A stretch of 21,586 nt of DNA from JBPCOB01 sp051000715 (GTDB lineage Bacteria > Actinomycetota > Actinomycetes > JALYNC01). A program made the translations under genes and the position numbers. Location: NCBI GenBank assembly GCA_051000715.1, contig JBPCOB010000183.1, positions 1 through 21,586 of the forward strand, read 5' to 3'. Under the pieces are notes generated by a model. That model was given only the letters and a program-made list of their open reading frames with translations, had not been told where the DNA came from and did no database searches. This document shows positions 1-6,146 of this stretch, in pieces. Numbering within the stretch: position 1 is the first letter of the stretch; each line of letters opens with the position of its first letter.

Positions 1-486
1 CACCCGGGGCGCCGGGGTGAGCGCCGCGCCGATCGCCACCCGCTGCTGCTGGCCGCCTGAGAGCGTGGCCAGGGGGCGAGCGCGCAGCTCCACCAGTCCC
101 AGCAGGTCGAGCGTCTCTTCCACCCGCCGCCGCATCACCGGCGCGGGCAGGCCGAGCGACTCCATCCCGTAGGCAAGCTCGTCCTCGACGATGTCGCTGA
201 CGAAGCTCGCGAGCGGGTCCTGGCCGACCACGCCGACGACATCGGCCAGCTCGCGCGGCGGAGTCGTACGGGTGTCCCGGCCGGCGACGGTGACCCGGCC
301 GGCCAGCCGGCCCCCGGTGAAGTGCGGCACCCGTCCCTGGACCGCACCCAGCAGCGTCGACTTGCCGGATCCGGTCCGGCCGAGCAGCAGGCACAGCTCG
401 CCCTCGGGAACGTGCAGATCCACGTCGTGCAGCACCGGGGACGTCGCTCCCGGATAGGTGATCGTCACGCCCTCGAGGCGGATCAC
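1..486 (-). CDS. ecfA: ECF-type ABC transporter ATPase, 3' end cut by window edge
   Basis: This is an ABC ATPase that should power the ECF importer whose membrane subunit EcfT is encoded immediately upstream. The 162 visible residues show a Walker A motif (GRTGSGKST, residues 36-44), a Q-loop (GQDP, Gln89) and the ABC signature LSGGQQQRVAIG (142-153). Walker B and the H-loop lie beyond the window. The start is a GTG at 484-486 whose last two bases and next base form the ecfT stop (GTGA overlap), so the two genes are probably translationally coupled. No separate ribosome site is needed. It belongs to the cobalamin-riboswitch operon starting near 4100. A fused double ATPase (EcfA-EcfA', common in actinobacteria) or a following S-component gene could lie off the left edge; neither can be seen. 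The family is certain, while the cobalamin substrate is inferred from context. Confidence 0.9.
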   Translation of the reverse strand, partial: MIRLEGVTITYPGATSPVLHDVDLHVPEGELCLLLGRTGSGKSTLLGAVQGRVPHFTGGRLAGRVTVAGRDTRTTPPRELADVVGVVGQDPLASFVSDIVEDELAYGMESLGLPAPVMRRRVEETLDLLGLVELRARPLATLSGGQQQRVAIGAALTPAPRV

Positions 487-1577
487 CGGCGTACGCCCGC
501 CGGGCGGGGCAGCGGTGGCGCCAGCCAGGCCGGCAGCAGGCCCGCGAGCACGCCGGCGAGGGCGAGCCAGGGCAGCGTCGGGGCCGTCAGCGGCGAGCCG
601 ATGGCGGTCACACCGGGTACGCCGGCCGCCGGGGCAACCGCGACCAGCGTCGCCGCGGCGGCCAGGCCGGAGGCCGCTACCAGCCACTCCGGCAGCAACC
701 AGCGATCCGGCCGGTACCTCGAGCGGGGCGTACGCCGGCTGCCGAGCACCAGGCCGGCTACGGCCACTCCGACGCCGGCGACGAGGATCGGCACCCCGAG
801 GGCGGGCGGCGAGCTGGCGTCCAGGAGACCGTAGACCCCGACGCAAACGGCGAGCAGCCCGGTCAGGGTCAGCCCGGCCGTCAGTCGCCGCCGGCCGGCC
901 GGTACGTCGCCACGCCGGCCGAACCCGCGCGAGTCCATCGCGGCGGCCAGGGCCACCGAGCGCTCCAGCGCGTCCTCCAGCACCGGTAGGGCAAGGCCGC
1001 GCAGGCCCCGGAGTCCGGTCGAGGGACGGCCGCGCAGCCGCCGGGCGCCGCGGATCCGGCTCACCGCCGCCACCGCCTGCGGGCCGAACGACATCGCCAC
1101 CGTGACCGCCACCCCGACCTCGTACAGGGCGCCCGGAAGCAGCTTCAGCAGCCGGGCCGGGCTGGCCAGCGCGTTGGCGGCACCCACACAGCAGAGCAGC
1201 ACTGCGAGCTGGAGCCCGTCGTAGAACGCCGTCACCAGGCCCTCGGCGGTGACCCGGCCGCCCAGGTGCAGGCCGGCGGCCCAGGCCGGCAGCGGCACCT
1301 CCGGCAGCGTGACCAGTGTCCGGCCGGGAACCCCGCTGCCGAAGACCACCTGCAGGACCAGCCGGATCCCGAGGACGACCAGGCCGATCCGGAGGAAGGC
1401 GCCGTACGACCTGGCCCAGGGGGCATCGGGGCGCCGGGCGGCGACGACGTACGCCGTCACCGCGATCAGCAGCAGCAGCACCAGCGGGTTCCGGGTCCGG
1501 GTCGCGGCGGTGGCCAGCCCCAGCGCCCACAGCCACCAGGCACCGGGGTGCAGCGGCCGCGGGAGCCGGTCGTTCAT
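483..1577 (-). CDS. ecfT: Energy-coupling factor transporter transmembrane protein EcfT (CbiQ-like)
   Basis: EcfT is the scaffold membrane subunit of ECF vitamin or metal importers and couples the ATPases to a substrate-binding S component. The 364-residue protein has N-terminal hydrophobic segments (about 14-50, 60-80, 120-140) and two cytoplasmic coupling-helix motifs of the Ala-Arg-Gly type: RGARR near 176-180 and SRGF at 216-219, in the usual order. A further hydrophobic C-terminal third (about 230-350) makes it longer than the roughly 250-270 residues typical of EcfT. The ATG at 1575-1577 lies 7 bases after the stop of the DUF4430-like gene, with an AGG-containing ribosome site overlapping that stop. 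Its own stop overlaps the ATPase GTG. The position downstream of a B12 riboswitch and two transcobalamin-like surface proteins suggests cobalamin uptake. CbiQ-type cobalt transport is the alternative, but no cbiM or cbiN is visible. Confidence 0.88.
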   Translation of the reverse strand: MNDRLPRPLHPGAWWLWALGLATAATRTRNPLVLLLLIAVTAYVVAARRPDAPWARSYGAFLRIGLVVLGIRLVLQVVFGSGVPGRTLVTLPEVPLPAWAAGLHLGGRVTAEGLVTAFYDGLQLAVLLCCVGAANALASPARLLKLLPGALYEVGVAVTVAMSFGPQAVAAVSRIRGARRLRGRPSTGLRGLRGLALPVLEDALERSVALAAAMDSRGFGRRGDVPAGRRRLTAGLTLTGLLAVCVGVYGLLDASSPPALGVPILVAGVGVAVAGLVLGSRRTPRSRYRPDRWLLPEWLVAASGLAAAATLVAVAPAAGVPGVTAIGSPLTAPTLPWLALAGVLAGLLPAWLAPPLPRPAGVRR

Positions 1578-1584
1578 TCCGGCC

Positions 1585-2481
1585 TCAGTTCCGGCCGGAG
1601 CGGGATCGCCGGAACGCCGCGCCGCCGATGGCGGCGGCGAGCAGTAGTCCGGCGAGGGTGGCCAGCGGAAATCGGGCCGGCGACCGGCGCGATGGCTTGG
1701 CGGCCGAGAGCGGGGTCACCGACGGCTCCGTGGAGATTGATGGGTTGGCTTCATCCGGCGGGGGTCGGCTGGCGGTCCCGACCGGGGTGGCCGCCGCGGA
1801 CGTCGATGCCCCGGCAGGGCTGCTGGCGCTCGGCGGCCGCGCGCTGGCCGAAGCCACTCGCTGCGCAGTCGGCACCGGCGACGCGTGGATGGTCGGGCTG
1901 GCGGTCGACGGGCCCGGTGCGGGGCGAGCCGACGGGCTCGGGGAGCGGCTGTGGCTCGGCGATGGGCTGGCGGCCGCCCGGCACACCGACGAGTAGCTGA
2001 CCGCCGGTGGCTGCCGTCCGCGCTCCAGGCCCCCGTTCTGAAAGGCCCAGCCCTCCAGCAGCCCCGCCGAGACGGTGAAGCCGGTCGCTCCGGCCGCGCT
2101 GTAGGTCCACGCCGACGAGCCGGGGAACTTGTGCCAGTAGGACCAGTAGCGGTAGCCGCCGCCCGGCGCGGGCTCGCCGCAGCTGCCATCGTCGGGGTAG
2201 CCGTCGATGGCGCACAGCAGCCCGTCGGAGCGGTACGTCGGCTGTGGCCACCCGAGCGCGCGGGCCCGGGCGGACAGGACATCGGCGCCGCTGGCTCCGG
2301 TCGGCACCGTGGCACAGAAGGAGTTCGGGCCCGAGCCCGGCCTCGCGTCGCCGTAGTCGATCACGATGCCGACGCAGATGGTGGCGCTCGCCTGCGCCGG
2401 CGTCGCGGGAAGCCCGACCGGTACGCCGAGGCCGAGCGTGCCCAGTCCCACCCCAACCAGCCACCGGAGCCGGCGACTCAC
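1585..2481 (-). CDS. Membrane-anchored surface protein with DUF4430-like domain (SCO2322-like)
   Basis: Predicted exported protein of 298 residues. It has a signal peptide (about 1-33, ending AQASA), a folded domain (about 34-168) and a long Ser/Pro/Ala-rich linker (about 169-265). A C-terminal hydrophobic helix followed by an Arg-rich tail looks like a membrane anchor; there is no LPXTG motif. The folded domain carries Cys36, 56, 90, 101 and 167 and an aromatic stretch GGGYRYWSYWHK (107-118). The order of elements (a VPTGASGADVL segment, LLCAIDGYPD, the aromatic strand, then LLEGWAFQNG) resembles the DUF4430 domain that forms the C-terminal half of transcobalamin and intrinsic factor. The start is a GTG at 2479-2481 in a GTGA overlap with the barrel-protein stop; the reading frame continues upstream, but only as a shadow of the barrel gene. 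I infer that it forms the second half of a vitamin-capturing receptor. The domain match is by eye. Confidence 0.82.
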   Translation of the reverse strand: MSRRLRWLVGVGLGTLGLGVPVGLPATPAQASATICVGIVIDYGDARPGSGPNSFCATVPTGASGADVLSARARALGWPQPTYRSDGLLCAIDGYPDDGSCGEPAPGGGYRYWSYWHKFPGSSAWTYSAAGATGFTVSAGLLEGWAFQNGGLERGRQPPAVSYSSVCRAAASPSPSHSRSPSPSARPAPGPSTASPTIHASPVPTAQRVASASARPPSASSPAGASTSAAATPVGTASRPPPDEANPSISTEPSVTPLSAAKPSRRSPARFPLATLAGLLLAAAIGGAAFRRSRSGRN

Positions 2482-3854
2482 CGGCCGCGCCCGCCCGCCG
2501 GGCGGGCCACCAGCAGGAGGGTGCCGCCGGCCAGCATCAGCGCGGCACCGACGGCGATCAGCAGCCGAAGGTCGACCCGCGGGCCGGTGTCGGGCAGTGT
2601 TGCCTGGGTCGACGGGCTGGCCGACGGCACCGGTCCCCCGCTCGACGTCGGGCTGGTGGTAGGGCTGGCCGACGGGGTCGCGCTCGGGGTCGCCGACGGC
2701 GTGGGCGTCGGCGCCGCGCACGCCGGCGCCGGGACCTCGGCGCTCGGCATGGAGGCTGCCAGCGGGAAGTACCTGCCGGCGGCGGCCGGCACTGCCTGCA
2801 CGGTCGCCAGCACGTTGGGCTTGCGGGTCCCGTCGCCCACGTCGAAGTAGATGGCGCCGCGGTCGCCCGCCGGGGCGCCGCAGCCGAGCGAGAAGCGCAC
2901 CAGAGCGGCGTACGGCGTCGCGCCGCCGGCCACCCACCGGGCGGCACTCGGGTCCTGCCCGGCGGCCAGCAGCGCCTGGATCACCAGGGCGGTGGAGTTG
3001 GGGTCCGCGGCCGTCGACGGCCCGCTGAAGTAGGCCCAACCGCCGTCGTCGCTCTGGACGGTCGCGAGGAATGTCAGCGGATCGGCGCTCGGGGCGGCGC
3101 CCACCGCGAGCAGCCCCTGGAAGGCCAACGCCGTGCTGTTGGTGTCCGGCCCTGCGAAAGCGGCCGGGTCCACGGCGGGACAGGGCACCGAGGTGTCGGC
3201 CCGGTAGCTCATCCAGCCCCCGTTGGCGCACTGCTGCCCCTTCAGCCACCGCACCGCCGCGGCGTCGGTGCGACCGACCGCCGCCAGCGCGAGCAGCGCG
3301 AGCCCCTGCCGGTAGGCGCCGTCGTACGTCGGGTCCTGCGAGCCGAACAGCCCGGCGTCGGGGCCGCCGCGGCGCTGGGTCGCCAGCAGCCGCGCGACCA
3401 GGTTGGCGCTGGCTGCGCTGCTCCCGAAGGCGCGCGGGTTCGTCCCGGTGGCGTGCGCGACGAGGATCACCTTTGCCAGCGCTCCGGGAACGTCGGCTCC
3501 GCTCACCCGCACATATCCCTCGAAGTTGGCCTCCAGCCAGCTCAGCGCGGCCTCCGCCGCCGCCGCGCCGACTCCGGCGGCGTGCAGCGCAAGGACGGCG
3601 TCCGCCGTACCGCTCGCGTCCGCTGCCGAGGTGGTCGGCTTCGTGGGGTCGCTCGGCACGTGGCCACCGGCCGTGGCGATGAGGCGCGCCAGCCAGCCGG
3701 CGCCGTACCGGGCGGCCGAGACGACGGCGGCCGGGGGAGTGGCGCCGGTGCCGGCGTTCGCCGGTCCCGCCGGGAGCACGGCGCCGCCGACCAGCAGGGC
3801 AGCGAGCAGGCCGGACGGGAGGGCGCGGGTGAGCAGCGGGGCGGAGCGGACCAC
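2478..3854 (-). CDS. Sortase-anchored alpha/alpha-barrel (prenyltransferase/transcobalamin-like) surface protein
   Basis: A 458-residue exported protein with signal peptide 1-34 (ending PANA), an alpha/alpha-barrel domain (about 40-365), a Thr/Ser/Pro stalk (about 381-418) and a sortase signal (LPDTG 420-424, hydrophobic helix 431-450, RPAGGRGR tail). The barrel has repeats with QCANGGW (208-214) and QSDDGGW (267-273), helices DTNSTALAFQGL (237-248) and DPNSTALVIQAL (284-295), and a closing NVLATVQAVPAAAGRYFP segment. These match the squalene-cyclase-like repeat family that includes Cobalamin_bind of transcobalamin, so vitamin binding is more likely than prenyl transfer. I chose GTG 3852-3854: GAAGGG lies 8 bases upstream and the signal peptide then has normal length. 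An in-frame GTG at 3957-3959 (GGAG 5 bases upstream) would add 35 residues with poor codon bias near the junction. First gene of the B12-riboswitch operon. Confidence 0.88.
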   Translation of the reverse strand: MVRSAPLLTRALPSGLLAALLVGGAVLPAGPANAGTGATPPAAVVSAARYGAGWLARLIATAGGHVPSDPTKPTTSAADASGTADAVLALHAAGVGAAAAEAALSWLEANFEGYVRVSGADVPGALAKVILVAHATGTNPRAFGSSAASANLVARLLATQRRGGPDAGLFGSQDPTYDGAYRQGLALLALAAVGRTDAAAVRWLKGQQCANGGWMSYRADTSVPCPAVDPAAFAGPDTNSTALAFQGLLAVGAAPSADPLTFLATVQSDDGGWAYFSGPSTAADPNSTALVIQALLAAGQDPSAARWVAGGATPYAALVRFSLGCGAPAGDRGAIYFDVGDGTRKPNVLATVQAVPAAAGRYFPLAASMPSAEVPAPACAAPTPTPSATPSATPSASPTTSPTSSGGPVPSASPSTQATLPDTGPRVDLRLLIAVGAALMLAGGTLLLVARPAGGRGR

Positions 3855-3858
3855 GGGA

Positions 3859-3893
3859 CGTGCCCTTCGAACGGTGGCCGTTGAAGGGGCACG
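3859..3893 (-). promoter_or_regulatory. Hairpin covering the ribosome site of the barrel-protein gene
   Basis: On the minus strand the arms CGTGCCCCTTCAACGG (3893-3878) and CCGTTCGAAGGGCACG (3874-3859) pair along nearly their whole length, with one single-base bulge on each side and a 3-base loop. The Shine-Dalgarno GAAGGG (3868-3863) for the GTG at 3854 is buried in the right arm. There is no T-run, so sequestration of the ribosome site fits better than an intrinsic terminator. It is probably the output element of the upstream riboswitch, which is an inference. Confidence 0.6.
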
Positions 3894-4003
3894 GGATCCG
3901 CCGGACCGGCCGCCCCCGGCGCGCGGCGGCGCGGCGAGGGTCCGAGACGGGTGGGTCACCCGGGCTCCGCTCCGCAGACCTCGACGGATGAACGTGGAGC
4001 CAG

Positions 4004-4095
4004 CGCCTCGCTTCAGGTATCCCGGCTCGCCTCGGATCGAGGCCTACGGTTGCGGGTCAGCGCCGGACTTCGACCGGCTTCCCCTGCGCGAGACG
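4004..4095 (-). ncRNA. Cobalamin (B12) riboswitch aptamer
   Basis: Read on the minus strand, this stretch has the signature of the cobalamin aptamer. It runs GGGGAAGCCGG, then GTCCGGCG, then the core CTGACCCGCAACCGT (4060-4046), a short hairpin GCCTCG-ATC-CGAGGC (4043-4029) and the B12 box AGCCGGGATACCTG (4027-4014). The closing stem pairs CGTCTCGC (4095-4088) with GCGAGGCG (4011-4004), with one G-U pair, followed by CAGG pairing with CCTG. The long CCACTG/TGGGAAGG arm of the largest forms is missing, so this is a compact variant. It lies about 150 bases upstream of the barrel-protein start and should switch the operon off when cobalamin is plentiful. The 344-base stretch 3855-4198 otherwise holds only the hairpin at 3859-3893, other GC-rich stems and the two promoters. 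Confidence 0.92.
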
Positions 4096-4111
4096 ATGGA
4101 CGTGCGCGCGC

Positions 4112-4141
4112 ATCTGACCACGGTCGGCGTACCGCCGTCAA
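4112..4141 (-). promoter_or_regulatory. Candidate promoter of the riboswitch operon
   Basis: On the minus strand a TTGACG box (4141-4136) stands 18 bases before TCAGAT (4117-4112). Transcription would begin near 4105, just before the first strand of the aptamer closing stem. The -35 match is good and the -10 match weak, so the call rests mainly on position. Confidence 0.4.
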
Positions 4142-4157
4142 AGGCGGCTCGCCCGGT

Positions 4158-4163
4158 TAGCCT
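4158..4163 (+). promoter_or_regulatory. Candidate -10 box for the 70-residue protein gene
   Basis: TAGCCT sits in the context GGTTAGCCTGGCGG, nearly identical to GGTTAGTCTGGCGG in front of ctaC (near 16943). It is 35 bases upstream of the ATG at 4199. No clear -35 box is seen. Confidence 0.35.
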
Positions 4164-4198
4164 GGCGGTCGGCAACACCGACGCCCGAAGGAGCCTGC

Positions 4199-4411
4199 AT
4201 GGCCTGGACCTGGCGGTACGAGGACGCGGGCGGTACGCCGGTGGATCCCCAACCGGCGCCGCGCGGGGAGGCGTTTCCCACCCAGTCCGACGCCGAGACC
4301 TGGCTCGGCGAGAACTGGCGGGAGCTGCGCTCGGCCGGCGTGGGATCGGTCACCCTGCTCGACGGCGATCGCGAGGTGTACGGCGGCATGAGCCTGGCCG
4401 ACCCCGAGTAG
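4199..4411 (+). CDS. Small acidic conserved-looking protein of unknown function
   Basis: A 70-residue soluble, acidic protein with no signal peptide, membrane segment or cysteine. It is rich in Trp for its size (W4, plus the SDAETWLGENWREL segment), and its C-terminal half looks like a short beta hairpin (VGSVTLLDGDREVYGGM). The start is well supported: AAGGAG lies 7 bases before the ATG, and codon use has the strong G/C third-position bias of a real gene here. It is transcribed divergently from the B12-riboswitch operon and converges on the aldo/keto reductase gene 44 bases downstream. I do not recognise a characterised family and infer no function. Confidence 0.75.
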   Translation: MAWTWRYEDAGGTPVDPQPAPRGEAFPTQSDAETWLGENWRELRSAGVGSVTLLDGDREVYGGMSLADPE

Positions 4412-4455
4412 CGGGTCGGGGGCAGGCCGGCCGCGTAACTCGCGAATGACGCCGG

Positions 4456-5436
4456 TCAACCGGTGCGGGCGGGGTCGCGCTCCACGACCGGGTCGAGCAC
4501 GTTGTCGATCCGCTCGAGCAGCTCCGGGCCGAGCCGTACGCCGGCCGCCACGACGTTCTCCGTCACCTGCTCCGGACGCGTCGCCCCGATGATCGCGGCC
4601 GAGACGTTCGAATTCTGCAGCACCCAGGCGACCGACAGCTGCGCCATCGACAGCCCGGCGTCGGCCGCGATCGGCCGCAGCTGCTGCACCCGCTCGAGCA
4701 CCTCGTCGCGCAGCCAGCGTCGAACAAAGTTGCCGCCCGTCGGGTCGGCTGCCCGGGTCCCGGCTGGCGGCTCGGCACCCGGCCGGTACTTGCCGGTGAG
4801 CACGCCCTGCGCGATCGGCGACCAGACGATCTGGCCGATGCCCTCCTTCTCGCACAGCGGCACGACCTCGGCCTCGATCACCCGCCATAGCATAGAGTAC
4901 TGCGGCTGGTGCGACACGATCCGGTCGAGGCCCATCTCGCCGGCGATCCGCAGCGCGTCCCCGATCTGCGCCGCGGTCCACTCCGAGACGCCGATGTAGT
5001 GGACCTTGCCGGCCCGCACCAGGTCGTCGAAGGCCCGCAGGGTCTCCTCCAGCGGAGTCTGGTCGTCGTACCGGTGCGCCTGGTAGAGGTCGACGTAGTC
5101 GGTGCCCAGCCGTCGCAGCGAGGCGTGGCAGGACTCCATCACGTGCTTGCGGGACAGTCCGCGGTCGGTGATCGCTTCGCCGGTCGGCCAGAAGACCTTC
5201 GTGGCCAGCACGTAGGACTCCCGGCGTACGCCGGCCAGCGCCCGACCCAGCACCGACTCGGCCCGGCCCTGGGCGTAGACATCGGCGGTGTCGAAGAAGC
5301 TGATCTGCGCGTCGAAGGCGGCCCGGACGCAAGCGACCGCCGCATCCTCCTCGACCTGGCTTCCGTGGGTGATCCAGTTGCCATACGCGATCTCGCTCAC
5401 CTGCAGGCCGCTGTGGCCCAGCCGTCGAAACTCCAT
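4456..5436 (-). CDS. Aldo/keto reductase (Kv-beta/YghZ-like)
   Basis: NAD(P)H-dependent oxidoreductase of 326 residues with the TIM-barrel aldo/keto reductase fold, acting on carbonyl compounds in the cytoplasm. The catalytic tetrad is visible as Asp49, Tyr54, Lys80 and His121 in the usual contexts (FFDTADVY, ATK, YQAHR). The segment GLSRKHVMESCHASLRRLG and the C-terminal IIGATRPEQVTENV cofactor-binding stretch resemble the potassium-channel-beta/YghZ branch. The protein is full length. The ATG at 5434-5436 lies at the predicted transcription start of a TAGATT box (5443-5448), so the message may be leaderless. The DUF3043 gene ends 38 bases upstream on the same strand. The physiological substrate cannot be told from sequence. 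Confidence 0.93.
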   Translation of the reverse strand: MEFRRLGHSGLQVSEIAYGNWITHGSQVEEDAAVACVRAAFDAQISFFDTADVYAQGRAESVLGRALAGVRRESYVLATKVFWPTGEAITDRGLSRKHVMESCHASLRRLGTDYVDLYQAHRYDDQTPLEETLRAFDDLVRAGKVHYIGVSEWTAAQIGDALRIAGEMGLDRIVSHQPQYSMLWRVIEAEVVPLCEKEGIGQIVWSPIAQGVLTGKYRPGAEPPAGTRAADPTGGNFVRRWLRDEVLERVQQLRPIAADAGLSMAQLSVAWVLQNSNVSAAIIGATRPEQVTENVVAAGVRLGPELLERIDNVLDPVVERDPARTG

Positions 5437-5442
5437 GCCGCG

Positions 5443-5448
5443 AATCTA
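5443..5448 (-). promoter_or_regulatory. -10 box giving a probably leaderless aldo/keto reductase mRNA
   Basis: Minus-strand TAGATT (TANNNT type) ends 7 bases before the ATG at 5436, so the expected first transcribed base is the start codon itself. No ribosome site precedes the ATG. A -35 box is not evident. Confidence 0.5.
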
Positions 5449-5474
5449 ACCGGGCACGTCGCCGACTGCAGGAG

Positions 5475-6056
5475 TCAGACCTGCTGGCCGCGGGTCACCC
5501 GGGGCTTTGGCAGCCGCAGCCGGCGGATCTGCATTGCGCGCATGGCGGCGTACAGGCCGAGGCCGCGGGAGCTCTGGCCGGGGAACTTCGTCGCGGCTCG
5601 ACGCTGGATGGTCTTCGCGACGTAGATGGAGTCGGCGAACAGGACCAGAAACATCGCCAGGAACAGCAAGAACGCAGCCGCTTGCAGGGCCGGCACCCGC
5701 AGCCAGCTCAGGGCCAGCACGAGGAGAGATATCGGTAGGAACACGCCACCGGCGTTGCGCCGGGAGTCCACGAAGTCGCGCGCGTACCGGCGGACCGGTC
5801 CGGCGTCTCGCGCCGACAGGAGTTTCTCGTCGCCGCTGGCCAGCGCCGCCCGCGCGGCCCGGCGGCGGTCCCGCGCCTGCGACCGCTCGAGCCGCGCCGC
5901 CTCCTTGCGGTTGGTGGGTGCGGCGACCGGCGTACGCCGGCGGACCTCGGACTCCCGGCGCTTCGGCGTCGGGCGGCCCTTGCCTGTGGGCGGCGGTATC
6001 GGCGCCGGCAGAGCCGGCGGGGCCGCCGGCTCGGCGGCCCTACGCGGGAGACGCAC
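5475..6056 (-). CDS. DUF3043 domain membrane protein
   Basis: A 193-residue protein of the actinobacterial DUF3043 family, function unknown. It has a Pro/Ala-rich N-terminus, the family's basic GKGRPTPKRR motif (25-34), a long Arg/Glu-rich helix (about 50-76), the conserved GPVRRYARDFVDSRR block (86-100), two hydrophobic helices (about 104-120 and 124-146) and a basic C-terminal tail. The same frame is open upstream to 6683, but that part is antisense to pspA and lacks coding character. The GTG at 6054-6056 is chosen because the family begins shortly before the GKGRPTPKRR motif and because a TAGCCT box 7 bases upstream would make this GTG the first codon of a leaderless message. Divergent from pspA; 38 bases ahead of the aldo/keto reductase gene. 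Confidence 0.88.
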   Translation of the reverse strand: MRLPRRAAEPAAPPALPAPIPPPTGKGRPTPKRRESEVRRRTPVAAPTNRKEAARLERSQARDRRRAARAALASGDEKLLSARDAGPVRRYARDFVDSRRNAGGVFLPISLLVLALSWLRVPALQAAAFLLFLAMFLVLFADSIYVAKTIQRRAATKFPGQSSRGLGLYAAMRAMQIRRLRLPKPRVTRGQQV

Positions 6057-6063
6057 GGCGCAG

Positions 6064-6069
6064 AGGCTA
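6064..6069 (-). promoter_or_regulatory. -10 box for a leaderless DUF3043 mRNA
   Basis: Minus-strand TAGCCT followed by 7 bases and then the GTG start at 6056; no Shine-Dalgarno is present. This supports both the promoter and the chosen start codon. Confidence 0.5.
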
Positions 6070-6099
6070 TCGGCCGGTCCGCGACCTCCGCCGCCTGCG

Positions 6100-6105
6100 T
6101 ACGCT
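6100..6105 (+). promoter_or_regulatory. Candidate -10 box for pspA-pspAA
   Basis: TACGCT lies 41 bases upstream of the pspA ATG, leaving a leader of about 35 bases that includes a strong ribosome site GAGGAGG (6129-6135). It is divergent from the DUF3043 promoter; no SigE-type or PspF-type upstream element was recognised. Confidence 0.35.
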
Positions 6106-6146
6106 AGGTGCTCGCACACCGCTGCACCGAGGAGGCGTTCGCGCGG

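Noticed and set aside
483..1577. CbiQ of a cobalt-specific CbiMNQO importer
   Set aside because: No cbiM or cbiN lies in the operon, and the surface proteins and riboswitch fit vitamin uptake better; it is not excluded for genes beyond the left edge.
2482..3249. N-terminal extension of the DUF4430-like gene
   Set aside because: The frame is open but overlaps the barrel gene in another frame; the GTG at 2481 is followed at once by a clear signal peptide.
2478..3854. Squalene cyclase or prenyltransferase enzyme
   Set aside because: Only the barrel repeats are shared; there is no DXDD or other catalytic motif, and the protein is exported and wall-anchored.
2244..3884. A 546-codon open frame on the plus strand
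   Set aside because: It is antisense to the barrel and DUF4430-like genes; its product is an Arg/Gly-rich composition typical of GC-rich shadow frames, without domains.
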